The notes: generated by a model not told the origin, from the sequence alone. Positions 37,132 to 46,944 are shown, counted from the stretch's first letter. The stretch is DNA of 64,000 nucleotides from Roseobacter sp. CCS2 (GCF_000169435.1 NZ_AAYB01000001.1:310001-374000), one strand, 5' to 3'. Translations and numbers: made by a program.

Positions 37132-37452
37132 TCAATCCGCAACGGCTTGCCGCACATAAGCGGCCTGTTCCTTTTCCTTTATGTCGCCCGGCGTGCGCAG
37201 CTTCAAATGCCGCCGCATTTTGCCGCTACCTTCCAGATGATCATCGGAATCATCAAAAGACGCGCCATTGGAGAACTCAACCGACACGTGGTCTTTATAG
37301 GTAAAAATGCCGCCAAAAAACTGCTTGTCGTCATCCGGGTCGAGGGCAAAAACCTCACCACCGTACTTTGACACAAACCGCACATCCGGCGCGATCTGGT
37401 CCACCAATTCCTTTACGGCAAGCGTAATCTCTTCACTGGTTGATTGGTCCAT
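37132..37452 (-). CDS. DUF1801-like protein
   Basis: 106 residues resembling the DUF1801/YdhG family: a YGG motif after the first helices (VSKYGGEVFAL), then FFGGIFTYKDHVSVEFSNGA, and the basic stretch KMRRHLKLRT. The fold is frataxin-like; function is unknown. It is expressed alone or with the gene at 37555, 103 bases upstream. Confidence 0.75.
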   Translation of the reverse strand: MDQSTSEEITLAVKELVDQIAPDVRFVSKYGGEVFALDPDDDKQFFGGIFTYKDHVSVEFSNGASFDDSDDHLEGSGKMRRHLKLRTPGDIKEKEQAAYVRQAVAD

Positions 37453-37554
37453 CTCACCCTCGCTTTGTCGTCATCTTTGGCTGTAGCCACCCTAAAGACC
37501 CCAAATCATTTGAAAAAACGGCAACGTATCTCTGCTGACATATCTTGTCGCAGG

Positions 37555-38130
37555 TTACTCCAGTTCTGCCGATGGGATGATCGGGAAAAACACACCTTGC
37601 GAGCGGATGCCGAACCATCGCGCGCCTTCGTGATCAGCGTGTACACCGATATCCACCAAGCGGTAGAAGGATTTGCGATCAATCAACGCCTCAAGATTGG
37701 TCCGCACCAGCACATAGGGCGATGGTTCGCCTGTTTCGGGGTCGCGCACAACGCGGATTGGGTGATCAGGGCCCGCCGTCATACGGTCGCCGACATTTGT
37801 TTCAAACTCCAGCCCATCGTCGCGTTTGTTGAAATCAACGGCGACAAACGGTGCGTCATCAACCGTGATCCCGACCTTTTCAACCGGGGTGACAAGCACG
37901 TAGTCATCCCCATCTTTGCGCAGAATCGTCGAAAATAGCTTGACCAGCTCAGGCCGACCAATCGGTGTTCCCAGGTAAAACCACGTCCCGTCCCGCGCAA
38001 TCCGCATGTCGATGTGCCCGCAATGCGGCGGATTCCACAGGTGAACCGGTGGTAAACCGCCCTTTTGGGCAGCACGCGCGCTACTGGCGAGGCTTTCGGC
38101 GCTTGGTGTCACAATCTTTTGTGTGGTCAT
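37555..38130 (-). CDS. DUF1285 family protein
   Basis: 191 residues from ATG 38130-38128 (MTTQKIVTPSAES); an ATG at 38142 is possible. The frame is open to 38343, but that would run through the divergent moxR start. The DUF1285 core is evident: PPVHLWNPPHCGHIDMRIARD, GTPIGRPELVKLFSTILRKD, and FETNVGDRMTAGPDHPIRV. Function is unknown. In many alphaproteobacteria this gene is divergent from moxR, as here. Confidence 0.85.
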   Translation of the reverse strand: MTTQKIVTPSAESLASSARAAQKGGLPPVHLWNPPHCGHIDMRIARDGTWFYLGTPIGRPELVKLFSTILRKDGDDYVLVTPVEKVGITVDDAPFVAVDFNKRDDGLEFETNVGDRMTAGPDHPIRVVRDPETGEPSPYVLVRTNLEALIDRKSFYRLVDIGVHADHEGARWFGIRSQGVFFPIIPSAELE

Positions 38131-38199
38131 TCTTTTTGCCATTGGGTGTGATGGGATTATCTGTTGTGATGCACGATATAGTTCAACCGGAGGAATGTC

Positions 38200-39207
38200 A
38201 TGGCCAACAATGCCGATCTCGTCGTTCAGATTGAAAACCTGGGCGCAAAGCTGGCAGAGGCGCGCACCAGCATCAGTGCCCGTTTCATTGGCCAACCACG
38301 CGTTGTGGACCTGACGCTGACCGCACTGATTTGCGGTGGGCATGCCGTGCTGATCGGCCTGCCCGGTTTGGGCAAGACGCGCCTTGTTGATACGCTGTCC
38401 ACCGTGATGGGCCTAAACGGCAACCGCATTCAGTTTACACCAGACCTAATGCCTGCGGATATCCTTGGCTCCGAAGTGTTGGAAACGACCAAAGACGGTT
38501 CCCGCAGCTTTCGTTTCATTGAAGGTCCCATCTTTTGCCAACTTTTGATGGCGGATGAGATTAACCGCGCGTCCCCCCGGACCCAATCGGCCCTCTTGCA
38601 AGCCATGCAGGAAAAAGAAGTGACCATCGCAGGCGAACATCGCCCGCTTGGTGTGCCCTTCCACGTGCTAGCCACCCAAAACCCGATTGAACAGGAAGGA
38701 ACCTATCCACTGCCAGAGGCGCAGTTAGATCGTTTCCTTGTACAGATTGACGTGCCCTACCCGGACCGTGACACAGAAAAAGACATCCTGATCGCTACTA
38801 CTGGCGTTGAAGAGGCCGCATCAACAGCCGTCTTCACCGCACAGGAATTGCTTGACGCGCAAACCCTGCTGCGCCGCATGCCGGTGGGTGACAATATCGT
38901 CGAAATGATCCTTGATCTTGTGCGTGCTTGCCGCCCTGACGACGAAAACGCCCCTGATATTATCCGCCAGAACGTCAGCTGGGGTCCCGGCCCACGTGCT
39001 GCACAAGCACTGATGTTGACGGTGCGCGCACAAGCGCTGCTTGAAGGCCGCCTTGCACCATCAGCCGAAGATGTCCGCGCGATGGCTGTCCCTGTGCTGG
39101 AACATCGCATGGCCCTGTCCTTTGCGGCCCGTGCCCGCGGCGAAAGCATCCACCACGTCATCAATACTGTGGCAGATCAAATCACGACCGTGGCCAACGC
39201 TGCATGA
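38200..39207 (+). CDS. MoxR-family AAA+ ATPase
   Basis: 335 residues. Walker A is GLPGLGKT and Walker B LLMADEINRASP; sensor-1 LATQNPIEQEGTYPLPEAQL follows. MoxR ATPases act as chaperones that insert metals or activate VWA/DUF58 partners. It heads a tight operon with DUF58, a BatA-like DUF4159 protein and a large membrane protein. GGAGG precedes the ATG. Confidence 0.95.
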   Translation: MANNADLVVQIENLGAKLAEARTSISARFIGQPRVVDLTLTALICGGHAVLIGLPGLGKTRLVDTLSTVMGLNGNRIQFTPDLMPADILGSEVLETTKDGSRSFRFIEGPIFCQLLMADEINRASPRTQSALLQAMQEKEVTIAGEHRPLGVPFHVLATQNPIEQEGTYPLPEAQLDRFLVQIDVPYPDRDTEKDILIATTGVEEAASTAVFTAQELLDAQTLLRRMPVGDNIVEMILDLVRACRPDDENAPDIIRQNVSWGPGPRAAQALMLTVRAQALLEGRLAPSAEDVRAMAVPVLEHRMALSFAARARGESIHHVINTVADQITTVANAA

Positions 39208-40076
39208 CAAACCCCCTCGCCCTCAGATCAGACGCCGAGGCGCTGGCCGCCCCGCTGCCCCCGCTTCTGGCGGAAGCAGAACACTTGGCGTCCGCAGTTC
39301 TGCTTGGCGATCATGGGCGCAGACGGGCGGGAACGGGCGATACGTTCTGGCAGTATCGTCCTGCGCAACCGCATGATGAGGCACGCAGCATCGATTGGCG
39401 ACGCTCTGCACGGTCAGACGCCAATTTCGTGCAGGATAAAGAGTGGCAGATCGCACAGTCCATTATTCTTTGGGTAGATCAGGCGGCGTCAATGTCTTTT
39501 GGCTCTGATGACAACTTGCCAACCAAGGCACAGCGCGCACGCGCACTTGGGCTTGCCTGCGCGATCTTGCTGATCCGTGGCGGCGAACGCGTGGGGCTGA
39601 CAGGGTTGCGCCTTCCACCGCGGCGGGGCGAAGCGCAATTGATGCAAATGGCGCAACTTTTGTCCCAAGAAGACGACACGGATTATGGCGCACCCGAAGC
39701 GCAAGGAATGCTGCCCCATTCTCGCGCGTTTTTCATCAGTGACTTTCTGGGCGACATCAAACCGATTGAAGAGGCGCTGCTGCGTGCAGCAGATCGCGGC
39801 GTGGGCGGGGCGCTTTTGCAGGTGCTTGATCCGCAGGAAGAGGCATTTCCTTTTGATGGTCGCACGATTTTTCAAAGCATGTCAGGGGCGATCCAGCACG
39901 AAACACTGAAGGCGGGCGACCTGAAAACCCGCTATCTTGACCGGCTGGCAGAGCGCAAGGATCGCTTGCAAAACCTTGCGCGTATCACCGGCTGGCAATT
40001 CCAAACCCACCATACAGGCGAAAGTGCGACCAATGCCCTTCTTTGGCTATACGGCGCGTTGGAGCATCACATCTGA
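39204..40076 (+). CDS. DUF58 domain protein
   Basis: 290 residues. The family motif RPAQPHDEARSIDWRRSARS is at about 52-71, followed by a degenerate VWA-like domain (IILWVDQAASMSF, with DxxxS in place of the MIDAS DxSxS). DUF58 proteins are usual partners of MoxR ATPases. The start overlaps moxR by four bases; the stop overlaps the next ATG by one base (TGATG). Confidence 0.92.
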   Translation: MTNPLALRSDAEALAAPLPPLLAEAEHLASAVLLGDHGRRRAGTGDTFWQYRPAQPHDEARSIDWRRSARSDANFVQDKEWQIAQSIILWVDQAASMSFGSDDNLPTKAQRARALGLACAILLIRGGERVGLTGLRLPPRRGEAQLMQMAQLLSQEDDTDYGAPEAQGMLPHSRAFFISDFLGDIKPIEEALLRAADRGVGGALLQVLDPQEEAFPFDGRTIFQSMSGAIQHETLKAGDLKTRYLDRLAERKDRLQNLARITGWQFQTHHTGESATNALLWLYGALEHHI

Positions 40077-42829
40077 TGTGGTCTATCGGTCCCATAGGTT
40101 TTGCCGCCCCTTGGCTGTTGCTTGGCCTGATCGTGCTGCCGATCCTGTGGATTTTGCTGCGCGCGGTGCCACCTGCACCGATCCGCCGGCGCTTTCCCGG
40201 TGTGGCACTTTTATTAGGGCTGACCGACGACGAAAACCAAACTGACCGCACGCCATGGTGGCTGCTGTTGCTGCGTATCCTTGCTGTCGCGGCTGCAATC
40301 ATTGGGTTCGCTGGCCCTGTTCTGAACCCACAAAACGCACGCGAAGGGTCTGGTGATCTGGTGATCCTGCTTGATGGGTCATGGGCCGGTGCGCCCAGCT
40401 GGCAAGCGCGTCTGGACCGCGTTGATACTCTGCTGACCGAAGCCGCACTTGCCGACCGGCGGACAGCCGTGGTCAACCTCAACGATCTGCCAGTGGGCGA
40501 TCTGCCCTTTGCCGCCCCTGCCGATTGGCGAAATCGTCTGCCCAGCATTCAGCCACAACCATGGCAACCTGACGCACCGGCGGCGTGGTTTGCTGAGGTA
40601 GAAGGAAATTTTGAAACTTACTGGATTTCAGATGGGCTGGACTGGGATGGGCGCACAGATCTTTTAACCGAACTGGAACGCCGTGGCGGTGTGACTGTTT
40701 TCCAAACACCCCGTCAAACTATCGGCATCCGCCCGGCCCGCTTTGAAAACGGGGAAGTCATTGTGTCTGCCACCCGTTCCCCCATCGGCAACCCGCTTGA
40801 AACAATGGTTACTGCCGTAGGTTTTGATCCCGCTGGTGTCGAACGCCAGCTCGCAAGCGTCCCACTGACCTTTGAACCCGGCGCGCCGAGTGCAGAAACG
40901 GCGATGGTGCTGCCGCCTGAACTGCGCAACCGGATCACCCGGTTTGAAATTACAGGCCGACGCTCTGCTGGGGCTGTCAGCCTGACGGATGACGCGCTGA
41001 AACGGCGCGAGGTCGCCCTGATCGCCGGGCGGGACGATCGCGAAAGCCTCGAACTGTTATCCCCTCTGTTTTATCTGCGCGAAGCGTTGGAACCGACCGC
41101 AGATGTGATCGACGGCACGTTGGATGATATCCTGCTGGCCAACCCGGATGTCATTATTCTTGCTGATGTGGCCAACCTTGCTGGTCTTGAAGCGGACGCT
41201 GTATTGGAATGGGTCGAAAGCGGTGGGATGCTCTTGCGCTTTGCCGGCCCCCGGCTTGCCGCATCAGACCAAGGCCGCAACGCAGTGGACCCTTTGCTGC
41301 CCGTGCGCCTGCGCTCAGGTGGCCGATCGGTGGGTGGCGCGATGAGCTGGGGTGAACCTAAAACGCTGGCCCCCTTTGCCGCAGACAGCCCTTTCTTTGG
41401 ATTGCCTGTCCCGGATGATGTCACCGTCACAAGCCAGGTTATGGCGCAACCTGACCCGACATTGGCTGACCGCGTGATCGCGCAGTTGACCGATGGCACC
41501 CCTCTTGTCACGCGCAACATCGTTGGTGAAGGCCAGATCGTGTTGGTGCATGTCACCGCGAATGCGGAATGGTCCAGCCTGCCCCTGTCCGGCCTTTTTG
41601 TACAAATGCTGGAACGGCTGGCCGTATCCACACGCCCGGCAAACCCCGATGCGACCGAACTTGTTGGGACAACTTGGCTGCCTAACAGGGTCTTGGATGG
41701 TTATGGTCGCCTTCAAGATGGCAGCGCCTTGCCCGGTGTGGCAGGTGAAGTATTGGCAGAAGGTATGCCCGGCCCCGCTTTGCTACCAGGGCTATACGCA
41801 GGTGGTGACCGCCAGCTTGCTGTAAATGTAATCGGAGAAGACACCGTGTTGAATGTTGCCCAGTGGCCTGCACGCATCGCAATTGAAGGTATGACAGTGG
41901 TCCGGGAAACCGCGCTAAAGGGCTGGTTGCTAAGCGCAACAGTGTTGTTGCTACTGATCGACGTCATTGCATCATTAGCTATTGGTGGCCGATTGAAGGG
42001 ACCGCGCGCTGATGTCGCCGCAGCCTTCGCCCTTTTAGTTTTGTGGGCGCCGGACGCACAAGCGCAGACCACCGAAGACTTTGCTTTGCGCGCAACAACC
42101 GAGGTCGTTTTGGCGCATGTTCTGACCGGTGACGCCGAAATAGATGACATCGCCGAAGCTGGTTTGCTTGGCTTATCGCAAACACTGTTTCGACGTACGT
42201 CCATCGAACCCGCAGCACCCATTGGCGTAAACCTTGAAAGCGACGAGCTTGCCTTTTTCCCGTTCCTGTACTGGCCTGTTACTGCGGACCAACCACTGCC
42301 CAGTCGCGAGGCTTATGCCAAACTGAACCGCTATCTGCGTTCGGGCGGTATGATCATGTTTGACACCCGTGATGCCGATACCGCGCGCTTCGGCTCAGGC
42401 TCGCCCGAAGGGCAGCGTTTGCAGGCCATTGCCCGTTCCCTTGATATTCCAGGGATCGAACGTATCCCACCCGATCACGTTCTCACCCGCACGTTTTATC
42501 TCCTCCAAGATTTCCCCGGGCGCTATGCCAGCCGCGATGTCTGGGTCGAAGCCGCCCCGATTGACGCGCAACAGGTCGAAGGCATGCCGTTCCGCAACCT
42601 CAACGACGGGGTGACGCCTGTGATCATCGGCGGCAATGACTGGGCGCGGGCCTGGGCCGTTGACGGGAATGGGCGGCGCATGTTCCCGGTCGGGCGCGGC
42701 ATGTCGGGCGAACGACAGCGCGAGATTGCACTGCGTTTCGGGGTGAACGTGATTATGCACGTTCTGACGGGCAACTATAAATCTGATCAGGTCCATGTCC
42801 CTGATCTGCTTGATCGGTTGGGGCAGTAG
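40076..42829 (+). CDS. BatA N-terminal / DUF4159 membrane protein
   Basis: 917 residues. The N-terminus is the BatA-type double helix (FAAPWLLLGLIVLPILWILL, then about 60-80). A VWA-like segment (GSGDLVILLDGSWAGAPSWQ, a degenerate MIDAS) follows, then a long periplasmic or cytosolic part with a glutamine-amidotransferase-like section, another helix near 620, and a C-terminal DUF4159 domain (EDFALRATTEVVLAHVLTGD ... GGMIMFDTRDAD). Translation is coupled to the DUF58 gene. The role of the complex is unknown; envelope stress or protein maturation are proposed for relatives. Confidence 0.88.
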   Translation: MWSIGPIGFAAPWLLLGLIVLPILWILLRAVPPAPIRRRFPGVALLLGLTDDENQTDRTPWWLLLLRILAVAAAIIGFAGPVLNPQNAREGSGDLVILLDGSWAGAPSWQARLDRVDTLLTEAALADRRTAVVNLNDLPVGDLPFAAPADWRNRLPSIQPQPWQPDAPAAWFAEVEGNFETYWISDGLDWDGRTDLLTELERRGGVTVFQTPRQTIGIRPARFENGEVIVSATRSPIGNPLETMVTAVGFDPAGVERQLASVPLTFEPGAPSAETAMVLPPELRNRITRFEITGRRSAGAVSLTDDALKRREVALIAGRDDRESLELLSPLFYLREALEPTADVIDGTLDDILLANPDVIILADVANLAGLEADAVLEWVESGGMLLRFAGPRLAASDQGRNAVDPLLPVRLRSGGRSVGGAMSWGEPKTLAPFAADSPFFGLPVPDDVTVTSQVMAQPDPTLADRVIAQLTDGTPLVTRNIVGEGQIVLVHVTANAEWSSLPLSGLFVQMLERLAVSTRPANPDATELVGTTWLPNRVLDGYGRLQDGSALPGVAGEVLAEGMPGPALLPGLYAGGDRQLAVNVIGEDTVLNVAQWPARIAIEGMTVVRETALKGWLLSATVLLLLIDVIASLAIGGRLKGPRADVAAAFALLVLWAPDAQAQTTEDFALRATTEVVLAHVLTGDAEIDDIAEAGLLGLSQTLFRRTSIEPAAPIGVNLESDELAFFPFLYWPVTADQPLPSREAYAKLNRYLRSGGMIMFDTRDADTARFGSGSPEGQRLQAIARSLDIPGIERIPPDHVLTRTFYLLQDFPGRYASRDVWVEAAPIDAQQVEGMPFRNLNDGVTPVIIGGNDWARAWAVDGNGRRMFPVGRGMSGERQREIALRFGVNVIMHVLTGNYKSDQVHVPDLLDRLGQ

Positions 42830-42830
42830 C

Positions 42831-44897
42831 ATGAACGGCACGCTTGTCCTTGATCCGCTGATCCCACTTACCTTGCTTTATGGTGTTGCGGGCCTTGCCT
42901 TGCTTGCCCTGATCCTTGCAGTCTGGCGGCGGTTACCGGGCTGGTGGCTGCGCGGGTTGGCAGGGCTTGCCTTGCTGGCAGCCATCGCAAACCCAAGCAT
43001 TCAGCAGGAAGACCGCGAACCGCTAAGCGATATCGTGATGATGGTGGTTGACGAAAGTGCCAGCCAACGCATCGGCGACCGCCCCGATCAAAACGCGGCG
43101 GCCATCGCGAATATCGAAAGCGAAATTGCGCGTCAGCCAAACACCGAACTACGGACCGTCACACTGGGCGATGGGGAAGGTGACCTTGGCACGACCCTGA
43201 TGACCTCCCTGTCAGAGGCACTGGCAGAAGAGCCTCAAGCGCGGATCGCAGGCATCATTCTTGTCACGGATGGACGGCTGCACGATATCGAACGCGCACC
43301 CAGGCTGCCGGCACCCGTCCACACCTTGCTAACCGGCCAGCCTGATGACTGGGATCGGCGTTTGGTTGTCGAAAACGCGCCCGCCTTTGCAATCCTTGGT
43401 GAAGAGGTCAATCTGACCCTGCGGATCGAAGATCAGGGGGCCGCACCCGACGCAACCTCTGTACCGCTATCCATATCCATTGATGGCGACGCGCCTATCA
43501 CCGTTCCGGTTCCAATTGGCGAAGATGTGCAACTGCCTATCACCTTGCCACATGGCGGTATGAACGTGTTGCAATTCACAATTCCAGACGCCGAGGGCGA
43601 ACTGACCAACCGCAACAATGCCGCCGTCGTGCAAATCAACGGGGTGCGCGACCGTTTGCGCGTTTTGCTGGTGTCGGGCGAACCGCATCCGGGTGAACGC
43701 ACATGGCGCAACCTGCTGAAATCCGATTCCTCAGTCGATCTGGTGCATTTCACCATTCTGCGTCCCCCCGAAAAGCAAGACGGCGTGCCAGTCAATGAAC
43801 TGTCGTTGATCGCCTTTCCAACGCGTGAATTGTTCTTGGAAAAGATCAACGATTTCGATCTGATTATCTTTGACCGCTACCGCCGCCGCGGCATTCTACC
43901 CAGCGCCTATCTGGACAATATTCGGTCTTACGTCGAACAAGGCGGCGCGGTCCTGATTTCATCCGGGCCAGAGTATGGATCAGCCGAAAGTATCTATCGT
44001 TCACCCTTGGGGCAAATCCTGCCCGGTGCACCCACGGCGCGGGTCTTTGAAGAAGGGTTTGTGCCGCAAATCACGGACCTTGGTGCGCGCCACCCGGTAA
44101 CCGAGGGGCTTGATGCGCTGTCCCCCAATCCCGATGGCGAAGGCCCCGGGTGGGGGCGTTGGTTCCGCCTTGTTGATGTGCTGGTGCCGCAGGATGCCAT
44201 GACAGTTATGTCCGGCCTTGATGACCGTCCGCTGCTGACGCTGAACCGTGTCGGCGAAGGGCGCGTTGCATTGATCGCTTCAGATCATTCATGGCTTTGG
44301 GATCGTGGATACGAAGGCGGCGGGCCGCAATTGGAATTGCTGCGCCGTCTGGCCCATTGGATGATGAAAGAACCCGAGCTTGAGGAAGAGGCGTTATGGG
44401 TCGAACCGACCGGACAGACCATGCGTATCATCCGCCGCACCCTAGAGCTTGAGACTGGCGAGGTGACGATCACCCATCCGGACGGGACCGAAACAATACT
44501 GCAACTCGAAGAGGTTTCTCCGGGACGGTTTGAGGCCATTTGGGACGCGCCCGAAATTGGGCTGTATCGCCTGAACGACGGGGAAGAGACCGCTGTCATC
44601 GCCCTTGGCCCCGCGGCGCCGCGTGAATTTGAACAGACTATCGCAGATGCGGCATTGTTGACGCCGTTGGTGGACAGCACACGCGGTGGCATCGCCGCAA
44701 TCTCCGCCGGCGATATTGACATCCGAACGGTACGCGAAGGGCGGCCCGCTGCCGGGCGCGGTTGGATCGGGATCACCCCGCGAGAGGCGTTCCGCACCGC
44801 TGAGATCAACATCAACCCGCTCTTACCTGCGTGGGCCTTCTTGTTGTTGGCGTCATTGCTGATAATCGGGGCATGGCTGCGCGAAGGGCGCCGATAG
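42831..44897 (+). CDS. Large membrane protein with glutamine-amidotransferase-like domain (MoxR operon)
   Basis: 688 residues from ATG 42831, one base after the previous stop. Two N-terminal helices (residues about 9-29 and 34-54) and one C-terminal helix (about 664-681, followed by the basic tail REGRR) frame a long extracytoplasmic or cytosolic body. The centre has a class I glutamine-amidotransferase-like fold (DLIIFDRYRRRGILPSAYLD, GGAVLISSGPEY) but no catalytic cysteine that I can see. It is the last gene of the operon. Confidence 0.85.
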   Translation: MNGTLVLDPLIPLTLLYGVAGLALLALILAVWRRLPGWWLRGLAGLALLAAIANPSIQQEDREPLSDIVMMVVDESASQRIGDRPDQNAAAIANIESEIARQPNTELRTVTLGDGEGDLGTTLMTSLSEALAEEPQARIAGIILVTDGRLHDIERAPRLPAPVHTLLTGQPDDWDRRLVVENAPAFAILGEEVNLTLRIEDQGAAPDATSVPLSISIDGDAPITVPVPIGEDVQLPITLPHGGMNVLQFTIPDAEGELTNRNNAAVVQINGVRDRLRVLLVSGEPHPGERTWRNLLKSDSSVDLVHFTILRPPEKQDGVPVNELSLIAFPTRELFLEKINDFDLIIFDRYRRRGILPSAYLDNIRSYVEQGGAVLISSGPEYGSAESIYRSPLGQILPGAPTARVFEEGFVPQITDLGARHPVTEGLDALSPNPDGEGPGWGRWFRLVDVLVPQDAMTVMSGLDDRPLLTLNRVGEGRVALIASDHSWLWDRGYEGGGPQLELLRRLAHWMMKEPELEEEALWVEPTGQTMRIIRRTLELETGEVTITHPDGTETILQLEEVSPGRFEAIWDAPEIGLYRLNDGEETAVIALGPAAPREFEQTIADAALLTPLVDSTRGGIAAISAGDIDIRTVREGRPAAGRGWIGITPREAFRTAEININPLLPAWAFLLLASLLIIGAWLREGRR

Positions 44898-44901
44898 TAC
44901 A

Positions 44902-45822
44902 ATGATCGCCACGACCCTGAAAGCGCTTGGCATCATCATCCTTGCCGTGCTGACACTGGTGGGTTGCCAGACAATCCGCAATTCCGGAAACGTGCCGCTG
45001 CCCGAACCTGATGATAACACGCTGCGGGTCGCGACCTACAATGTGCACTACATCATCTTGGGCCGCGAAACCGGCGCTTGGTCTGTTGGGGATTGGGAAC
45101 GGCGCAAGACGCCGTTTAACCTGGCTTTTAATGCCGTTGATGCCGATGTTATTGGGTTTCAGGAAATGGAAAGCTTTGGCCGTGGCAGTGGTGGACGGAT
45201 AAACCTGACGCTTGATTGGCTATTGGAAAATAACCCCGATTATGCAGCCGCAGCCGTTGGTGACCCGGCTGCATTTCCTTCAACACAACCCATCCTGTAT
45301 CGGTCCGACCGTCTGACCTTGTTAGACGATGGCTGGTTCTTTTTCTCAGACACACCGGATGTCATCTATTCGCGCACTTTCAACGGGTCTTTTCCGGCCT
45401 TCACATCGTGGGCGCAGTTCCGCGACAACACGAGTGGAGAGATCTTTCGCGTTATCAACTTGCATACCGATTATGCCAGCCGATCCAACCGCATCCAGTC
45501 GATCGAACTGGTGGCAGACCGCATTGCGCCTTGGATGGCGGATAATGAAACCCTTTTTGTGATCGGGGACTTTAACGGCCGGATCGGTGATACTGTGGTG
45601 AATATCCTTGCAGACAAGGGTTTGAACTTTGCGCCAGTGCAAGGATCGACCTTCCACTTCAACCGCGGGATCAACCTGTTCGGGGCCATTGATCACATAG
45701 CAAGCACCGGAAACGCCCAGCTGATCGGTCAACCCATAGTGTTGCGTCGTAAATTTGCGGGCGAATGGCCAACCGACCACTACCCCGTTATTGCAGACTA
45801 CCGGCTTGGGCCAAGCCGCTAG
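44902..45822 (+). CDS. Endonuclease/exonuclease/phosphatase family lipoprotein
   Basis: 306 residues. The signal ends in a lipobox (LTLVGC), so it is probably lipid-anchored. The EEP-fold motifs are TYNVHY, GFQEME (metal-binding E), NLHTDYAS, GDFNGRIGD, and the terminal DHYPV histidine. Family members cleave DNA, phospholipids or phosphoesters; the substrate is not clear. It starts five bases after the MoxR operon and overlaps the convergent small gene by four bases. Confidence 0.88.
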   Translation: MIATTLKALGIIILAVLTLVGCQTIRNSGNVPLPEPDDNTLRVATYNVHYIILGRETGAWSVGDWERRKTPFNLAFNAVDADVIGFQEMESFGRGSGGRINLTLDWLLENNPDYAAAAVGDPAAFPSTQPILYRSDRLTLLDDGWFFFSDTPDVIYSRTFNGSFPAFTSWAQFRDNTSGEIFRVINLHTDYASRSNRIQSIELVADRIAPWMADNETLFVIGDFNGRIGDTVVNILADKGLNFAPVQGSTFHFNRGINLFGAIDHIASTGNAQLIGQPIVLRRKFAGEWPTDHYPVIADYRLGPSR

Positions 45823-46157
45823 TTGTCGAGAACAACTTCAAACAAGTCATCCGACCAGCCATCAACATTACAGCGGGCGCGCACGTAAACAACTGTGGCC
45901 CCTTCAGGAATGGCGACACCCGAAAGTGAACGCGTAAAGGGCTGTTCTGTCACATGAGGATGCAAAAGTTCACGGATGCCAAGGCTATTGCCGTCAGCAT
46001 CCAGCACCTCCCATCCATCGGCATAGTGATCCCAACCCGTATCCGGATGGGACAGCGTTACGCTGAACCTGTCACCGCTCACAGTGACATTTTCTACAAC
46101 CGGTCCGTCCGCAAATGCAGGGACGGCAAACAGGATCAAGGCACATGTCAGTCTCAT
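45819..46157 (-). CDS. Small exported protein
   Basis: 112 residues from ATG 46157-46155, with a consensus AGGAGG just upstream (the open frame to 46268 lies inside the DUF599 gene). A signal peptide (MRLTCALILFAVPAFA) precedes a beta-rich domain (VENVTVSGDRFSVTLSHPDT) with one cysteine (RCNVDG). Homologues I know of this type are uncharacterised. The start overlaps the DUF599 stop by four bases, so the two are translationally coupled. Confidence 0.75.
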   Translation of the reverse strand: MRLTCALILFAVPAFADGPVVENVTVSGDRFSVTLSHPDTGWDHYADGWEVLDADGNSLGIRELLHPHVTEQPFTRSLSGVAIPEGATVVYVRARCNVDGWSDDLFEVVLDN

Positions 46158-46852
46158 GCCTCCTCCTTTAGCAGAATACTGCGCGGCAGCGACGCAAATT
46201 CCCGTGACCAGACGACCCAGACCACAAGCGCGGTCGCAATCATCAATGCAATCGGACCCAAGAGCCATGCGAGTGCGGCCAATGCAAAGTACATGGCGCG
46301 CAAACCGCGGTTAAAGTTGACCGCAGCACGAATATTCAGCTCTGCCGCTTGGGCTGCGCGGGGATAGGCAACCGGGTCTTTTGGATCATTCGGGACGGCC
46401 GCCATCATAACGGCGCAATAGCCAAAGACCCGGTTCGCCCAAACGAATTTCAAAAAGGCATTGGTCAGGAAGATTGCAACAAAAGCCAGCTTGAGTTGAA
46501 AAATCACAACCGGTACCGCCATCTCGGTCACCTCTGCTGCGACACCCCGCAAGGGTTCAGTGTTGCCTGCCAAGGCCAAGACGCCACCGACCGCCAACAA
46601 ACAGGTAGATGCAAAGAATGACGTACCCTGCCGCAAGCTGGCCAAAATCTGACTGTCAAAGATGCGCGGATCGCGCGTAACAAAGACCTTCATCCAGTCG
46701 CGCCGCCGTTCTGACATCAGGATCGTGACCGACGGGCGTTTGGCGCCCGCATGTTCGATCATCCAACTGATCACAAACCATGCTATGACAATGGCCGCCG
46801 CCGCTGCCAAATCGAGCGGCCCCAAAAGTGCCATATGATCAAGTATTTGCAT
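46154..46852 (-). CDS. DUF599 family membrane protein
   Basis: 232 residues with four predicted helices: about 13-32, 76-95, 107-129 and 188-215. The DUF599 sequence features are WMIEHAGAKRPSV, RDPRIFDSQILASLRQGTSF, and NFNRGLRAMYFALAALAWLL. Function unknown. It heads a two-gene unit with the small exported protein and is divergent from the glc operon. Confidence 0.88.
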   Translation of the reverse strand: MQILDHMALLGPLDLAAAAAIVIAWFVISWMIEHAGAKRPSVTILMSERRRDWMKVFVTRDPRIFDSQILASLRQGTSFFASTCLLAVGGVLALAGNTEPLRGVAAEVTEMAVPVVIFQLKLAFVAIFLTNAFLKFVWANRVFGYCAVMMAAVPNDPKDPVAYPRAAQAAELNIRAAVNFNRGLRAMYFALAALAWLLGPIALMIATALVVWVVWSREFASLPRSILLKEEA

Positions 46853-46875
46853 AAACGCTTATGTACCCTCTACAG

Positions 46876-46896
46876 TTGAGACTTGCTATATCTCAA
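46876..46896. promoter_or_regulatory. Upstream inverted repeat at the glc promoter
   Basis: TTGAGA (46876-46881) and TCTCAA (46891-46896) form a six-base inverted repeat with a nine-base spacer, overlapping the predicted -35 element of glcD. It is in the right place for a regulator site. Confidence 0.35.
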
Positions 46897-46920
46897 AATT
46901 GGTAATATATTTTTACCAAT
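46883..46920 (+). promoter_or_regulatory. glcDEF promoter with overlapping operator-like inverted repeat
   Basis: A promoter TTGCTA (46883-46888), 17-base spacer, TATATT (46906-46911) is followed at suitable distance by glcD. The repeat ATTGGTAA (46898-46905) and TTACCAAT (46913-46920), spacer seven bases, brackets the -10 element. ATTGGT/ACCAAT half sites resemble those of FadR/PdhR/GlcC-type GntR regulators, but those usually have about three bases between half sites rather than eleven. No regulator gene is adjacent. Confidence 0.5.
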
Positions 46921-46944
46921 CAGCTGATCAGGGGGAGTCGCCAC

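Noticed and set aside
38131-38343. Longer start of the DUF1285 gene
   Set aside because: The extension overlaps the divergent moxR start and does not resemble the family N-terminus.
41071-41631. 186-codon minus-strand open frame
   Set aside because: Antisense to the DUF4159 gene in a tight operon; serine/threonine/arginine-rich composition typical of shadows.
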